NCBI GenBank assembly: GCA_963210315.1
Contig: OY723242.1
Span: forward strand, 1,240,001 to 1,304,000
Direction: 5' to 3'
DNA length: 64,000 bases
DNA from: Rhynchopus euleeides
Lineage: Eukaryota; Euglenozoa; Diplonemea; Diplonemida; Diplonemidae
Shown piece after piece: positions 20,748-30,077 of this stretch (position 1 is the stretch's first letter; every line of letters begins with the position of its first letter). Position numbers and translations under genes: made by a program. The notes under the pieces are model-generated. The model made no database searches, was not told the DNA's origin, and saw only the letters and a list, made by a program, of their open reading frames with translations.

Positions 20748-21468
20748 CCCACCTGATTTGGCCCAAAACGGGTTCCGCCGAACGCCGCCACACCACCGCC
20801 CAACTCCGCCCAACTCCGCCCAACGCCGCCCAACTCCGCCAAACTCGGGTCAAAATTAGCTCCAAAGTGGCGGACACTACCTGTTTTGCCTTTGCAGACG
20901 GGGGGGGGGGAGGTGTTGTACTGAGGGATTTTCGCTCAGAAATGCTGAAAAATGAGCCGCCTCACAATATTGGTGACCCTCCACCATCTTCCCAGCACAA
21001 CTGGAGAGCCACCCACTCTGCTGCAGTTTGCCGAAGCTAGTACCTGGCGCAGTAACCCAGCGCGTTCACTCCATCGACCTGTACAAGAAGCAGCCCAGCC
21101 AGTGGCACAAGCCCAGGCCGAGGGGGATGACGTTCTGTCGGGGTACCCGAGGGAACAGAGAGGTAACAGAGCGGGATATCCGTGGGATGTCCCTCGCTGG
21201 TACTCTCGTGTCTTCTGCAGGGTTCCACCTTGGTGTAGGATATCCAACGCGAGAAGCAACATCCCGTGGAGGTTATCCCATAGGATATCCTACCCAAGTT
21301 CTGGGAATCGAACCACCACCTACGGTTTTCACGCCCGAATACACAGGCTCCATGACAGCACATGGCGGACAACCCAGAATCGAGCGCGGTGGCTCCAGCA
21401 CATCTCCCAACGGCGTTCCCCCGAGGGGAGCCTCGCCCGGGTGTACTTTGCACAGAGGAGGGGCGACC
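20748..21468. repeat. Dispersed 0.7-kb repeat D, copy 1
   Basis: This block is nearly identical to 41140-41848. The visible differences are one extra 10-bp CCCAACTCCG-type unit near 20810-20830 and a few single-base changes. It starts at CCCACCTGATTTGGCCC and stops sharply at GGGGCGACC in both copies. A short array of CCGCCCAAC units lies near its 5' end. The open frames shared by the two copies have no recognised domain. It may be the end of a longer mobile element or a segmental duplication; no terminal repeats were found. Confidence 0.75.
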
Positions 21469-22978
21469 ATTTAAATCATTTAAACGTCGCTTTATCGGCC
21501 TTGTAATTAGCGACCGGACTGTAGGGTCACCAAAAACGTGCCCCAGAGCTCCCGAACAAAATGTAATACTATTTGGCACCGTAATACTATTCGCCCCCCC
21601 CTGTAACACACCTTGTTGCATCCCATCGACATTGTTGCAGGACGTCATCATCGCGGAGGAAGGTGGTGCCAGATACGCTATAGTCTGCTGCGAGAAGGAT
21701 GTTCACGAGGACCATACCCGACAACTACTCCTGGGCAAGGAAGCAGCGTGGCGTCACAACGTGATACGTGTTGCGGATAAGGAACGGTCTTCCCTTCAAA
21801 AAGCTTGGAACGAAGGGATCAACGTCTGCGCCCTTGTGGATCACGAGCGTGAGATACGGGATGGGATCCAGGTGCTTGAGGACGACGGCAGGCACACCTA
21901 CCATGCAATATTCCGGAGTGTGGGGGAAGCAGTGCAGGCTATCCAGTCCCGACACAAGGTGGCCCTCGACACGAGCCGTAAACTCTGCGTCGACAGTGAG
22001 CAGCGTGCGAGTGAAGCTACGACGTACGCGAACGTGACACAGATGCAGATGCAGGAAGGGATTCAACGCGAACAGGTGGCGACGGAAGCACTACAGGCAA
22101 GCAGTGTAGTGGTGGACGACCTCACCAACCAGATGGGTGTCGCGAACGAGTGCATCTCGCAGGGTGCCCTACTTCAGCAGCAACTGCTCGAGGCTATGTC
22201 ACATCAAGAGGAGGCACTGGGTTCACAGATGGCGGACGTGATGGTTTACCTCAAAGCCACTATCGAACAGTACCAACACCTCCAGGACGACAACGCTGAG
22301 AAGACTGCTGCCCTCGAAGAGGCCCACCGCAAGATTTGGGAAATGGGGCGTATGTTCGTCCAGCAGATGGCCAGCGCGTGGGAGTTTGGCCAGTCGGAGC
22401 GTGCTGCCGGCGAGCAGGTCGGCAGGTGGAAGGCGCAACATACCCCGAAGCGGAAGCGTGAGGAGATGCCTGCTACGCCGATAGCCCACAACAACGCTGG
22501 CGTGATCGCAATTGCGGCGACAGGACAGGTGGATGACGCCTCGGAGTCGAGCTGCACGCAGCAGCCGGCGACGAAGACTCAACGCATGGGGCAGCCAGGG
22601 CAGCAGGATGGCGCGATGTCGGATGAGGCGTCGGATGCGTCGAGCAGCGACATCTACCTCCTGGCAATCACAGAGCACCCCGCAGTCTGTGCGCCCGCTG
22701 CGTCTGATATTGCCCAAGGCAGCGCACCAGCATCGACGGCTACGGGCCAGCCACCCGCGGAGCACCAACACGCACAGCAGGATGGCTCAACGTCGTCGTC
22801 GGACTCGTCAGACTCTTCGGACTCATCCGACTCATCGTCATCCCCAAGTTCCGAGAGCACGATATACCACCGCTGTATCACAGCGAACCCAGCGCTCTAT
22901 TCAAGTCATGCGTCTGGAAGCTGCTTGAGAGATGGTGTGCAGAACGACCGCGGCTCGGGACATGAGTCCGATAAGTAG
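21362..22978 (+). CDS. Coiled-coil protein with NLS-like motif and acidic Ser-rich tail (start uncertain)
   Basis: An uninterrupted frame of 538 codons from ATG 21362. The first 36 codons lie inside repeat D, whose second copy (41742 onward) continues differently, so the true start may be downstream. The sequence at 21618-21640 (pyrimidine-rich, ending TTGTTGCAG) could be a splice acceptor, with coding sequence beginning DVIIAEEGGARYAIVCCEK. The middle (about residues 200-350) is a Gln/Glu/Ala-rich coiled coil. PKRKREE at about residue 363 is NLS-like. The tail is Ser/Asp-rich and holds two related copies of the pattern IYxxxITxxPAxxxxxASxxxxGS. No enzyme motif is visible; a nuclear structural or regulatory protein is possible. 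Confidence 0.6.
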   Translation: MADNPESSAVAPAHLPTAFPRGEPRPGVLCTEEGRPFKSFKRRFIGLVISDRTVGSPKTCPRAPEQNVILFGTVILFAPPCNTPCCIPSTLLQDVIIAEEGGARYAIVCCEKDVHEDHTRQLLLGKEAAWRHNVIRVADKERSSLQKAWNEGINVCALVDHEREIRDGIQVLEDDGRHTYHAIFRSVGEAVQAIQSRHKVALDTSRKLCVDSEQRASEATTYANVTQMQMQEGIQREQVATEALQASSVVVDDLTNQMGVANECISQGALLQQQLLEAMSHQEEALGSQMADVMVYLKATIEQYQHLQDDNAEKTAALEEAHRKIWEMGRMFVQQMASAWEFGQSERAAGEQVGRWKAQHTPKRKREEMPATPIAHNNAGVIAIAATGQVDDASESSCTQQPATKTQRMGQPGQQDGAMSDEASDASSSDIYLLAITEHPAVCAPAASDIAQGSAPASTATGQPPAEHQHAQQDGSTSSSDSSDSSDSSDSSSSPSSESTIYHRCITANPALYSSHASGSCLRDGVQNDRGSGHESDK

Positions 22979-25855
22979 ATGATGGAAGCCTTCAAGAGAG
23001 ACACCGGTTTTCTCACATTCCTCTTTTTTCTGCTTTCGTCAAAACACCCCCACCCCCAACCCATGTTTTTCTTATCAAATACGTTACGTACTCAGTATGG
23101 ATCTTTGATGTGTGTAACACAAATATGTCATTGTTGACCCGCCTCCCCTTCGTGGGGGGTGAGGGCCAGGTGGGGTGTGCGACGACCACCGACTGAGGCA
23201 AGACATATGGACACACAGGTAATTGAACATTGGGAGGATGTGGAAGGGTGGGTTCGTTTATAAAACTGGTCCCCAGGCCCCCCTCCCGTTGATTCTTCGG
23301 GGGAGGCGGGGCTGGTAGAACAGGGTAAACCCCATACCTTGCTCCCAAGGCAGGGCAGTGGTATGGATTTTCCAATCCAGTCACTGAGTGGTGAGGGACC
23401 TGTCATGTTTACTGCTTCTGCTTTTACTCTGTATTTGCATTTGCGATGAGAAACATACTTGTTCCCACTACTAAACCCTAGAGTACAGGAAACATTGCTT
23501 GGAGTGCTGATAATGGATGGGATGTGGATGAGCATTACAAAGCAATTGACCTTGTTGCATAAACGAACAAAACACACGACGTGCACCGGGTGTCTTCCCC
23601 CACCCACCACCTCCACTCCCATCGACTCTCCCTTCTCGTGTTTCTGTTCTTTTCTCCCTGTTTGGTGTGATCATGGAACCCCCCCAGAACTGGCACAGAA
23701 CACCGGTCCACAATCCTTCAGGAAATGTCCGTGCAGGTTTGTAGTGGTTTGTTTGTGGTCTCTCGACCCACTACAGGGCCTTGTGGTGAGCCCCAGTGAC
23801 GAAAGGCCAGTTATGGGTGTGAATCGGCACCCCATGACCAAATGACCCTATCACAATACGTACAGATTCCTAATATTCAACTGAAGAGGGGTTGGAAAAC
23901 CCGAGGGTGAGGGACTACTGGGTCACGTCACTGGGTAGGTGGCAGGTACCTAAGGTGCAGTTCATAACAGCTGCCTGTCGGGCCCAATCGGGAGCGAGTC
24001 ACTTCCCCACACCTGAAGCAAACCAACATTCCAGGGGTGGTGTGTGGCACCTACACTGCAAAAGTGACCCCACTACGATTTGCACGGAGTCCAAATATTC
24101 AAATGAACGCAAACCGGATGTTGGGGTGATTGAAAATCGGGTTCCATGTAGATTCCGTGTACGTGTGGTTCCTCAGACTCACTGCCTTTGAGGTTTTAGG
24201 TCGTGGCTGGGCCGACTACTGCACAGTGCACCACCGACCGAGAGCCCAGCACAGTCCACTCGAGCCCTTCCGGAGCCTGTGGTGTCACCTCAGAGGCAGT
24301 GTTGGTCCACCCACGCCTTGGAACCCGACCCACATTTCAGGGGTGATGTGTGGCATCTGCGCCAATAAAGTGACCCCACTACGATCCGCACAGATTCCGA
24401 ATATTCAAATGAACGGGTTTGTTAAAAAACCGTCTGGGGGTCCCGCCGGGTCTGGGTGGGTGTTGGCTGCCCCTGTGCCGACTGACCCTGTCACAAGAAG
24501 TGAACTCTCCCAGTCCCCGACACACGCCAAACCCATACTTGGTGCTGAACAGACCCCAGGCCCTCAAGGTTGCGACGATCATGCCCATGGTGGGGCCAAG
24601 TTAGCTACCATTTCCCCAGGGTACATTTCTCGAAGGATTCCTAAAGGGCCCCCAGAACTGGCACAGAACTGTCACAGAACCCCTATTGAATCACACCACT
24701 TTTCCCTTCTTCTTTTTTCCCTCCTCCTCCTCCTCCTCGTGCTCGTGTTGTAGCGCGAGCGACTATGTACACTGATTCATTTCTTCACATCTACCCGGGA
24801 TGCGCAGCACAGAAGGGATCCAAGTCAGGGCGACTGCTGATTGGGAAGCAAGCCCGGGTGAATGTCCCAGCACCAGCCTGCTAATGAGGATGTGTGCTGT
24901 TTTAACTCTGCACCACCAACCTTCCCCGCCGTGACTGTCGACATGTTTTTCAGTGTTCACACAAGGTTGCGGGATTTGTGCTGCTCTTCCGTGTCCTGCA
25001 CGGCACAGCATGAATGCAGCTCCGTGGCCAGGAATAGAAAGACGCGAGGCGGTTCCCAGCACGGCACGACAACCTGCCCGGCACACCGGGGTGCCAATCC
25101 GATGGCGGTTGCTGTGGTGCTTCTGTGGGCGACCATGGGCAGACAACATCTCTGACAGAGAACCACCATGCGCACATCCACATTGCCAGTCCATCAAAAC
25201 GTAACGACCGCTCCTTGTCGTCATGTGTGTGGGATATGCACGCATCCAGCGTTCTCTCTCTGTGTTCTCCTGCAGTGAGGTGCTGGATGCGGGATGCGTT
25301 CGAACAGTAGCACCATGTATTTTCTCAAACGTAGCATTTCCCTGCTTGTCTGCACAAGCCTGAAAGCAGCTCCTGCGTGGGGAAGAGGAACACGTCAGCC
25401 TGTCTGGTTGTGACATTCTTTCGCAGGTGTGGTGATCGGAGAACAAGAAGCGTGCAGAAGCACGCAACGGTTCTGTACAGGGCAAAGGCACCCTGTCAGG
25501 CGAGGTCACGATGCAACTAGCGCTGCTCCCCCGAGCCCCTTCTCAGCAACCCCGCCTTTTCCCGAAGTGTGTTTCGGCTGGTTCCTGGCTTTCTCTGAGG
25601 TGGTGCGTGACAACATGAAGTACACAAACAATGTGCCCCACGATACGAATCACGTGCGGTGCGTATCCCCCTGCCAACGCAGGGTGGGGCGGTGTGCCCA
25701 TTGCTTTCTGTGTGTTCTCCGCACCGTCCTCACGGAAGGACTGCTGTTTGCCAAGCGAAACACGACGCCACCACAGCAAGCCCACCCAACCACAGAATAC
25801 TGGATCACCGACACACAGGAGACTCCCCGCAGCCCAGCTGCAGGAGGTTGCGACG
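22979..25855. other. Long intergenic region with diverged tandem segments
   Basis: No gene with recognisable domains is seen. Three diverged copies of a segment lie at about 23800-23886, 24018-24110 and 24320-24416. They share the order ACCCCACTACGAT, CAGATTCC and AATATTCAAATGAACG. CAGAACTGGCACAGAAC occurs at 23685 and 24654. The remainder is pyrimidine-rich toward 24700-24750. The 2.9-kb length is unusual beside the compact coding units here. The 5' UTR or promoter of the GT90 gene presumably lies at its right end, but no core promoter was recognised. Confidence 0.45.
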
Positions 25856-27655
25856 ATGCGGTGTGCTGCGGGCGTCGCCCTGCTGGCAGCCTTGGTGCAC
25901 GCCGAGGTGAACCTGCTGTGTGGGATCAGCAGACGCTGCAAGTCTGCCGAGGAGGCACGGCGTGTGGGGCTGGAGACGCTTGAGCACATGAAGCAGCACA
26001 GCCCGCTGGAGGGCATGCCTGACAGCAACCTCAAGAAGGTTGTCGAGCGTGAGTGCGCGCGTGTGTCGGACAAGTGGCCGTCAGAGCACACCCCCAGCAG
26101 GCGTTGGGTGTGCCTGAAGCGTGGGCGCATCTATGCTGAGGATCTGATGAAGCACGACACGATCAAGAACGGGGGCAAGTGGTCACGCAAGGACACCAAG
26201 ACGCTCGTCGAGAAGCTCAAAGTAGGAATGTGGGCGCGTATCGAGAACGGGAAGCTCGTGAAGACGATTTGGTACGGCAAGCACGGCCCTTTGGAGAAGG
26301 ATGGCGACGTTGGCCTGGGTACGAAGATCCCTCTGGAACACCTGACGACAACACTTACTGGAGCAGCCATGTTTCGTGCGTTTGACGGGCTCACATTTGA
26401 CATCGTCATGAAGGACTGCGACGGGTGCTATTGCAGCCCTTTTCAAAACCGTCAGGCAGAAGGCTTCAAACACTTCCCCATTGCCACCTTCAACAAGAAC
26501 CGGAATACCTGCGACGACTTGAAGACTGTGCCAGTGCAACCCTACATCCACGTCTGGTCGACCAGAAGCACGTACCCCGAGACCCCCTCTGCCTGGGAGA
26601 CACTCAACAACACTGCCTTCTTCCGTGGCGGACTCCACACCGAGATGCGTGCCGGGCTGGCTGCTCTCAGCGCACTGGATCTTGTGCCTGACACGGACAT
26701 GGGAACAACTCCAGGGTGCAACCGGGTGGATGAATACCGCAAGAAGTGGAAGAGACGCAAGGATGCACCGAAGTGGACGAAGAAGCTCACCACTGCTCAC
26801 ATGAAACCAAAGGCCCGTGGTTCGATGTGCAGGGAACATCTGAGCTGGGTTGACCAGCTGAAGAAGTACAAGTACCACGTGTCTGCTGATGGCGTTTCCG
26901 TCGCCGTGCGCTTCTGGTGGACTCTGAAGGCAACTGGGGTGCTTGTGAGTGTCGAGAGCGAGCACGCCGACTTCTACGAGGACCAGATCATCCCCTTTGT
27001 GCACTACCTGAGCGTGCCCAAGAAGCTTGCCGACATGCCTGACGGGATGCGCGATGTGATGGCGTGGGCCCGCAGCAACGACGACATCGCACACCAGATC
27101 TCGAAGGAAGGCAACCTCTACTTCGATGTGCACGCCTCCCCCGACGGGCAGATGCTGTCCATCTCGCTGTACTCAGCCCTGCTTGCAGAGCTGTGGGACG
27201 ACTCCTTCAGCAACGACCCTCAGTACGACCTCGCGAAGGTGACCAAGACCACGAAGGTGTACGAGCACCCAGGTGGTCTCACCTGCCCTACGTGGAAGCA
27301 AGTGGTGAAGATCTGGAAGAACGATGGCACTTGCGCTGAACATGGCTGGCCCGACTCCTACTCCTTCCCAGCCTCCGTGGTGGAGCGCTACATGGGCACG
27401 CCCAGAGTTGTTACCGCACTGGCACCCCTTCCGCCTGGTGCGCTGTCGCAGCTGCCCCCGGCGCCAGGTGTCTTGATCCCCCCACCTGTATCATGTACAC
27501 CTGTACCTGCCTCACTGTACAGCAGTGCCCTTCTTATGGGCGCTGCCTTCCTCTGCGGTGTTGCCGTCACCAGCTTCACTGGGCGGCCCCTGCCCTCGAA
27601 GGCCGCTCTCTTTCTCGTTGCTGTGTCTGCGTCCTTCGGCATTCTCCTGAGGTGA
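25856..27655 (+). CDS. GT90 (CAP10/POGLUT-like) glycosyltransferase
   Basis: A 599-residue protein starting at ATG 25856. This start is chosen because it gives a signal peptide (MRCAAGVALLAALVHAEV); the frame is open for 75 codons upstream, with no ATG preferred. Family marks are AFFRGGLHTEMRAGL (about residues 250-264) and, after a basic linker, KYKYHVSADGVSVAVRFWWTLKATGVLV. HADFYEDQIIPFVHYLSVPKKLADM (about 369-393) and AWARSNDDIAHQISKEG follow. These fit GT90 enzymes, which transfer glucose or xylose to secreted proteins (POGLUT) or build capsule polymers (CAP10). The C-terminus has a Pro-rich linker and two hydrophobic segments in the last 47 residues, so membrane anchoring in the secretory pathway is likely. 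The frame is intact. The stop codon lies within a perfect palindrome. Confidence 0.82.
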   Translation: MRCAAGVALLAALVHAEVNLLCGISRRCKSAEEARRVGLETLEHMKQHSPLEGMPDSNLKKVVERECARVSDKWPSEHTPSRRWVCLKRGRIYAEDLMKHDTIKNGGKWSRKDTKTLVEKLKVGMWARIENGKLVKTIWYGKHGPLEKDGDVGLGTKIPLEHLTTTLTGAAMFRAFDGLTFDIVMKDCDGCYCSPFQNRQAEGFKHFPIATFNKNRNTCDDLKTVPVQPYIHVWSTRSTYPETPSAWETLNNTAFFRGGLHTEMRAGLAALSALDLVPDTDMGTTPGCNRVDEYRKKWKRRKDAPKWTKKLTTAHMKPKARGSMCREHLSWVDQLKKYKYHVSADGVSVAVRFWWTLKATGVLVSVESEHADFYEDQIIPFVHYLSVPKKLADMPDGMRDVMAWARSNDDIAHQISKEGNLYFDVHASPDGQMLSISLYSALLAELWDDSFSNDPQYDLAKVTKTTKVYEHPGGLTCPTWKQVVKIWKNDGTCAEHGWPDSYSFPASVVERYMGTPRVVTALAPLPPGALSQLPPAPGVLIPPPVSCTPVPASLYSSALLMGAAFLCGVAVTSFTGRPLPSKAALFLVAVSASFGILLR

Positions 27656-27671
27656 ATGTTCACCTCAGGAG
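27644..27671. repeat. 28-bp perfect inverted repeat spanning the GT90 stop codon
   Basis: CTCCTGAGGTGAA at 27644-27656 is followed by TG and then its exact reverse complement, TTCACCTCAGGAG, at 27659-27671. The stop codon TGA (27653-27655) lies in the left arm. The transcript would carry a 13-bp hairpin at the end of the coding region. It could affect termination, 3' end formation or mRNA stability. Confidence 0.8.
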
Positions 27672-28443
27672 ATGATGCATGACACGTGTTGTGGCACCGG
27701 CGTGTTTCTGAACCTCTCCGCCCCGTGGGCACCTTTCACCGTCATTGCGTACTGCAGGGTGTCCTGCTGGGGGTGCGCTCACGTCCAAAAGAGTGGTCAG
27801 TTTTCTTGCTAAACCGATTCTGTGTGTGTTTTCAGGACAGGAGCCTATTTGTGGGAGGGTACATGGGGGGGCGGGTGGATCTTCCGTGTGTTTTTGTCAG
27901 GAGTTGAACAATAGTGGTCATGCGGGACACATTTCCCCTCACCCCCCCTGAACCCTGCAGGTGAGAAGGAGGATCACTCGAGGGAGCCGGGGAGGACCGG
28001 AATGTTTCTCCTCAGGTGAGCCGGTGGCAACATCAGCCTTCAAGGCACTTGCCGCGACTCGTCACCACTCGTCTGCGGATCGTCAGTACGTGAGAGGAAG
28101 CCTGTCTTTGTCGCCATCCCCACCATCGCACACCGCACACACAGCCACACCCTCCAGCAAGCCTGCAAACCCACAGACTGGTGGTGTGACTTCCTCTGCC
28201 CAAGCCTGGTCAGGCCACCCCGCGCTCCCAGTCGCCCCCCTCCGTGAGTGTGCAAGGCAAACATGGATGTGACTGTGCGTCACAGCGGGACCGTCCTGTC
28301 CTGTTGCCAGCACAATATAGGTTACAGGGGAAGCGGGGTTCTCCACAACTCCACAATTCCCCGCCTTTGTCCCCATCCCTACCATCACACACTGCACACA
28401 CCGCCACACACTCCAGAAAAGCTGAGTAGCGGGTCGCCAAGTC
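27656..28443. other. Intergenic region with a tandem duplication of about 190 bp
   Basis: Two diverged copies, about 28085-28270 and 28275-28460, share CTTTGTC-CCATCCC-ACCATC-CACAC and a start of the form ATG-GA-GT-CTGTGCGTCACA. The second copy becomes the 5' end of the ubiquitin-like ORF at 28444. The first has the matching start at 28263 (MDVTVRHSGT), whose frame stays open only to 28429. Tandem duplication of a promoter plus first coding segment is the simplest reading. Confidence 0.5.
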
Positions 28444-28782
28444 ATGGAAGTTGCTGTGCGTCACACGGGGACCGGACACAGCTGTGTCGTCGGTGTTCCG
28501 GAAGGCGGGACCGTGGTCGGGCTGAAGGCGGATGCGCTCAACGAGATGTTCCCGGGTTCTATCAACCCAGTCCGTGAGGCTGAAAACGTCGCAGCACACA
28601 TCGAAGGATGTGAGGAGGAGCTGGACGATGCACAGCGCGTTGCCGACACGGGTCTGGAGGACGGGGGTGCTGTCCAGCTCGTCCCACGCTGGCCCAGAGT
28701 CAAGGCTCCCGCAGTCTACTCATCGATGCATCGCGGCGAGATATGCAGCAGTGTGTATCTGTACACAGAAATAAACCAATAA
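28444..28782 (+). CDS. Ubiquitin-like domain protein, 112 residues
   Basis: Starts at ATG 28444 with MEVAVRHTGTGHSCVVGVPEGGTVVG and continues with IEGCEEELDDAQRVADTGLEDGGAVQLV. The spacing of hydrophobic residues and the GCEEELDD turn resemble ubiquitin. They also resemble the N-terminus of the DUF4116 protein (MEVFLKDRL..., VDGVVLDDSTPL) in this window. The domain assignment is inference without a search. The C-terminal 30 residues look unstructured, and the ORF ends one base before the ATG of the WD40 frame. The two may be remains of one gene with a ubiquitin-like head and a WD40 body, or two genes. Confidence 0.5.
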   Translation: MEVAVRHTGTGHSCVVGVPEGGTVVGLKADALNEMFPGSINPVREAENVAAHIEGCEEELDDAQRVADTGLEDGGAVQLVPRWPRVKAPAVYSSMHRGEICSSVYLYTEINQ

Positions 28783-28783
28783 C
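28740..28783 (+). promoter_or_regulatory. Conserved 5' flank motif before a MTVE start
   Basis: The segment with CAGTGTGTAT, then CACAGAAATAAACCAATAACATGACAG, is closely matched at about 18970-19010, where it also precedes ATGACAGTAGAG. Conservation up to the start codon at two separate loci suggests either a shared core-promoter/5' leader or a partial duplication of the gene start. The AAATAAA-CCAATA core could also act as a TATA-like or poly(A)-like signal; which is unknown. Confidence 0.4.
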
Positions 28784-29400
28784 ATGACAGTAGAGATATG
28801 CCGCATCACACTGTCGAGGTGTGGGACGCTGTGTGCTGTGGGTTACGACAACGGACACATCACTGTGTTTGACACCACCACCGCTGCTGTGGTGGCGGAC
28901 TTAACATACAGCAACAAGTGTATTTGTCGCACAGCGTTCTCTGTCTGTGGGACGTGGTTGGCAACGTGCTCTTCTGACGGCACCATCTGCGTGTGGCTGA
29001 CATCAACTTGGGAGGAGGTGCATGCTGCACCACAACAACACCGAAGTGTCCAGTGCAGCGTGGACGCACTGCGGACGTCTGGCGTGTGGAGACAAATCAG
29101 GCAAAGTGCGTGTGTGGGACTTGAAGGGGAAGGAGACGGACGCCCAGGTCATCGCCATTGCCGAACCAGTCACAGGCCCAGCCGGCTGCAGCAAAGCCGG
29201 CAGGCAAGAGCGCTGCGAAGCCCGCACCCAAGCGCGGTCCAGGCCGTCTCCCCAAATCGGCAAAGCCACCCCCGAAGGGTCAGCCAACCCTGTTTGCGTT
29301 CACGAATAAGAGGAAGAATGGGGGTGCACCAGCCGAGAAATTGGCAAGGACGGCAGTCGCCCAGACTGCGCCGGCTGCTGCTCAACAGCAAAAAGACTAG
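28784..29400 (+). pseudogene. WD40-repeat gene with two frame changes
   Basis: Starts with MTVEICRITLSRCGTLCAVGYDNGHITVFD and a second repeat ending in SSDGTICVWL in one frame. A third repeat, AWTHCGRLACGDKSGKVRVWDLKG, lies in a second frame from about 29022. A Lys/Pro/Ala-rich tail lies in a third frame from about 29158 and ends at 29400; it includes RGPGRLPKSAK and QPTLFAF (partly PIP-box-like). Simple GT-AG excision did not reconcile the first change, so frameshift mutations or sequence errors are likelier. Three WD40 repeats are fewer than the seven of a complete propeller, so the gene is also shortened. Confidence 0.55.
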
Positions 29401-30077
29401 AAGTCTTCCCCTCGTTATCCTCCCTTCCTGTCCCCTGTCTGTGAATATGACAAAATTGACACTTATTCAAATTTCAACCCTTGTTTGCCGCCAGCAACCC
29501 TACCCGGCAACTGCGCGGTTTGTTTGCCCTAGATCACTGTGTAACTTGATCGTGGAGTACGTGTTTGTAGCGCGGGCCCGAAGAAGCAACAGCAGAACCG
29601 CTGCGCTCGGCAGACACCTCCCCCCTGATTGCCCCTCCTCTCCACAATGCCAGAAGTAGCGCACCGTGGGATGCAACAAATCGGGGGGAAGGGGGGTGTC
29701 GATTTTTTCGGTTTTTTTCCGTTTTTTCCTTTTTTTTCGTTTTTTCCGCCTGTGGGCGCTGGCTGCGACTTGGTCAAAATTCGACGAAAAAAATCCGAAA
29801 AAAAAACGGAAAACGAAAAAACGGAAAATCCCAAAATCGACACCCTGATTTTCCGTTTTTTTCCGTTTTTTTCCCAGTACCAGAAACAGGCAGGGTCGTC
29901 GTAAGACCGGCGTGCCAAGGGGGAGGTGCTCGCATTTTTTTTTTGGGGGGGTACAGAATGGGTCGTTTTTGGACATTTGAGCCCACTGCGAGCAGTGCCG
30001 GGTCCCGGAAACGCTGTTTCAAACGCTCAAAAGGGGATGTCGTGGGCACCAGAACCCAGTAAATTTATCACAAATGG
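29401..30077. other. Non-coding region with A/T foldback (29696-29845)
   Basis: GTGTCGATTTT near 29697 and its reverse complement AAAATCGACAC near 29834 bracket a segment of TTTTTTCCG and CGGAAAA words, giving a foldback of about 150 bp. A 14-base T/G homopolymer stretch lies at 29936-29950. No gene is recognised up to the start of the minisatellite. Confidence 0.5.

Noticed and set aside
21299..21330. tRNA gene (B-box-like GGTTCGATTCC on the minus strand)
   Set aside because: The T-arm does not pair properly and no D or anticodon arm could be folded upstream.
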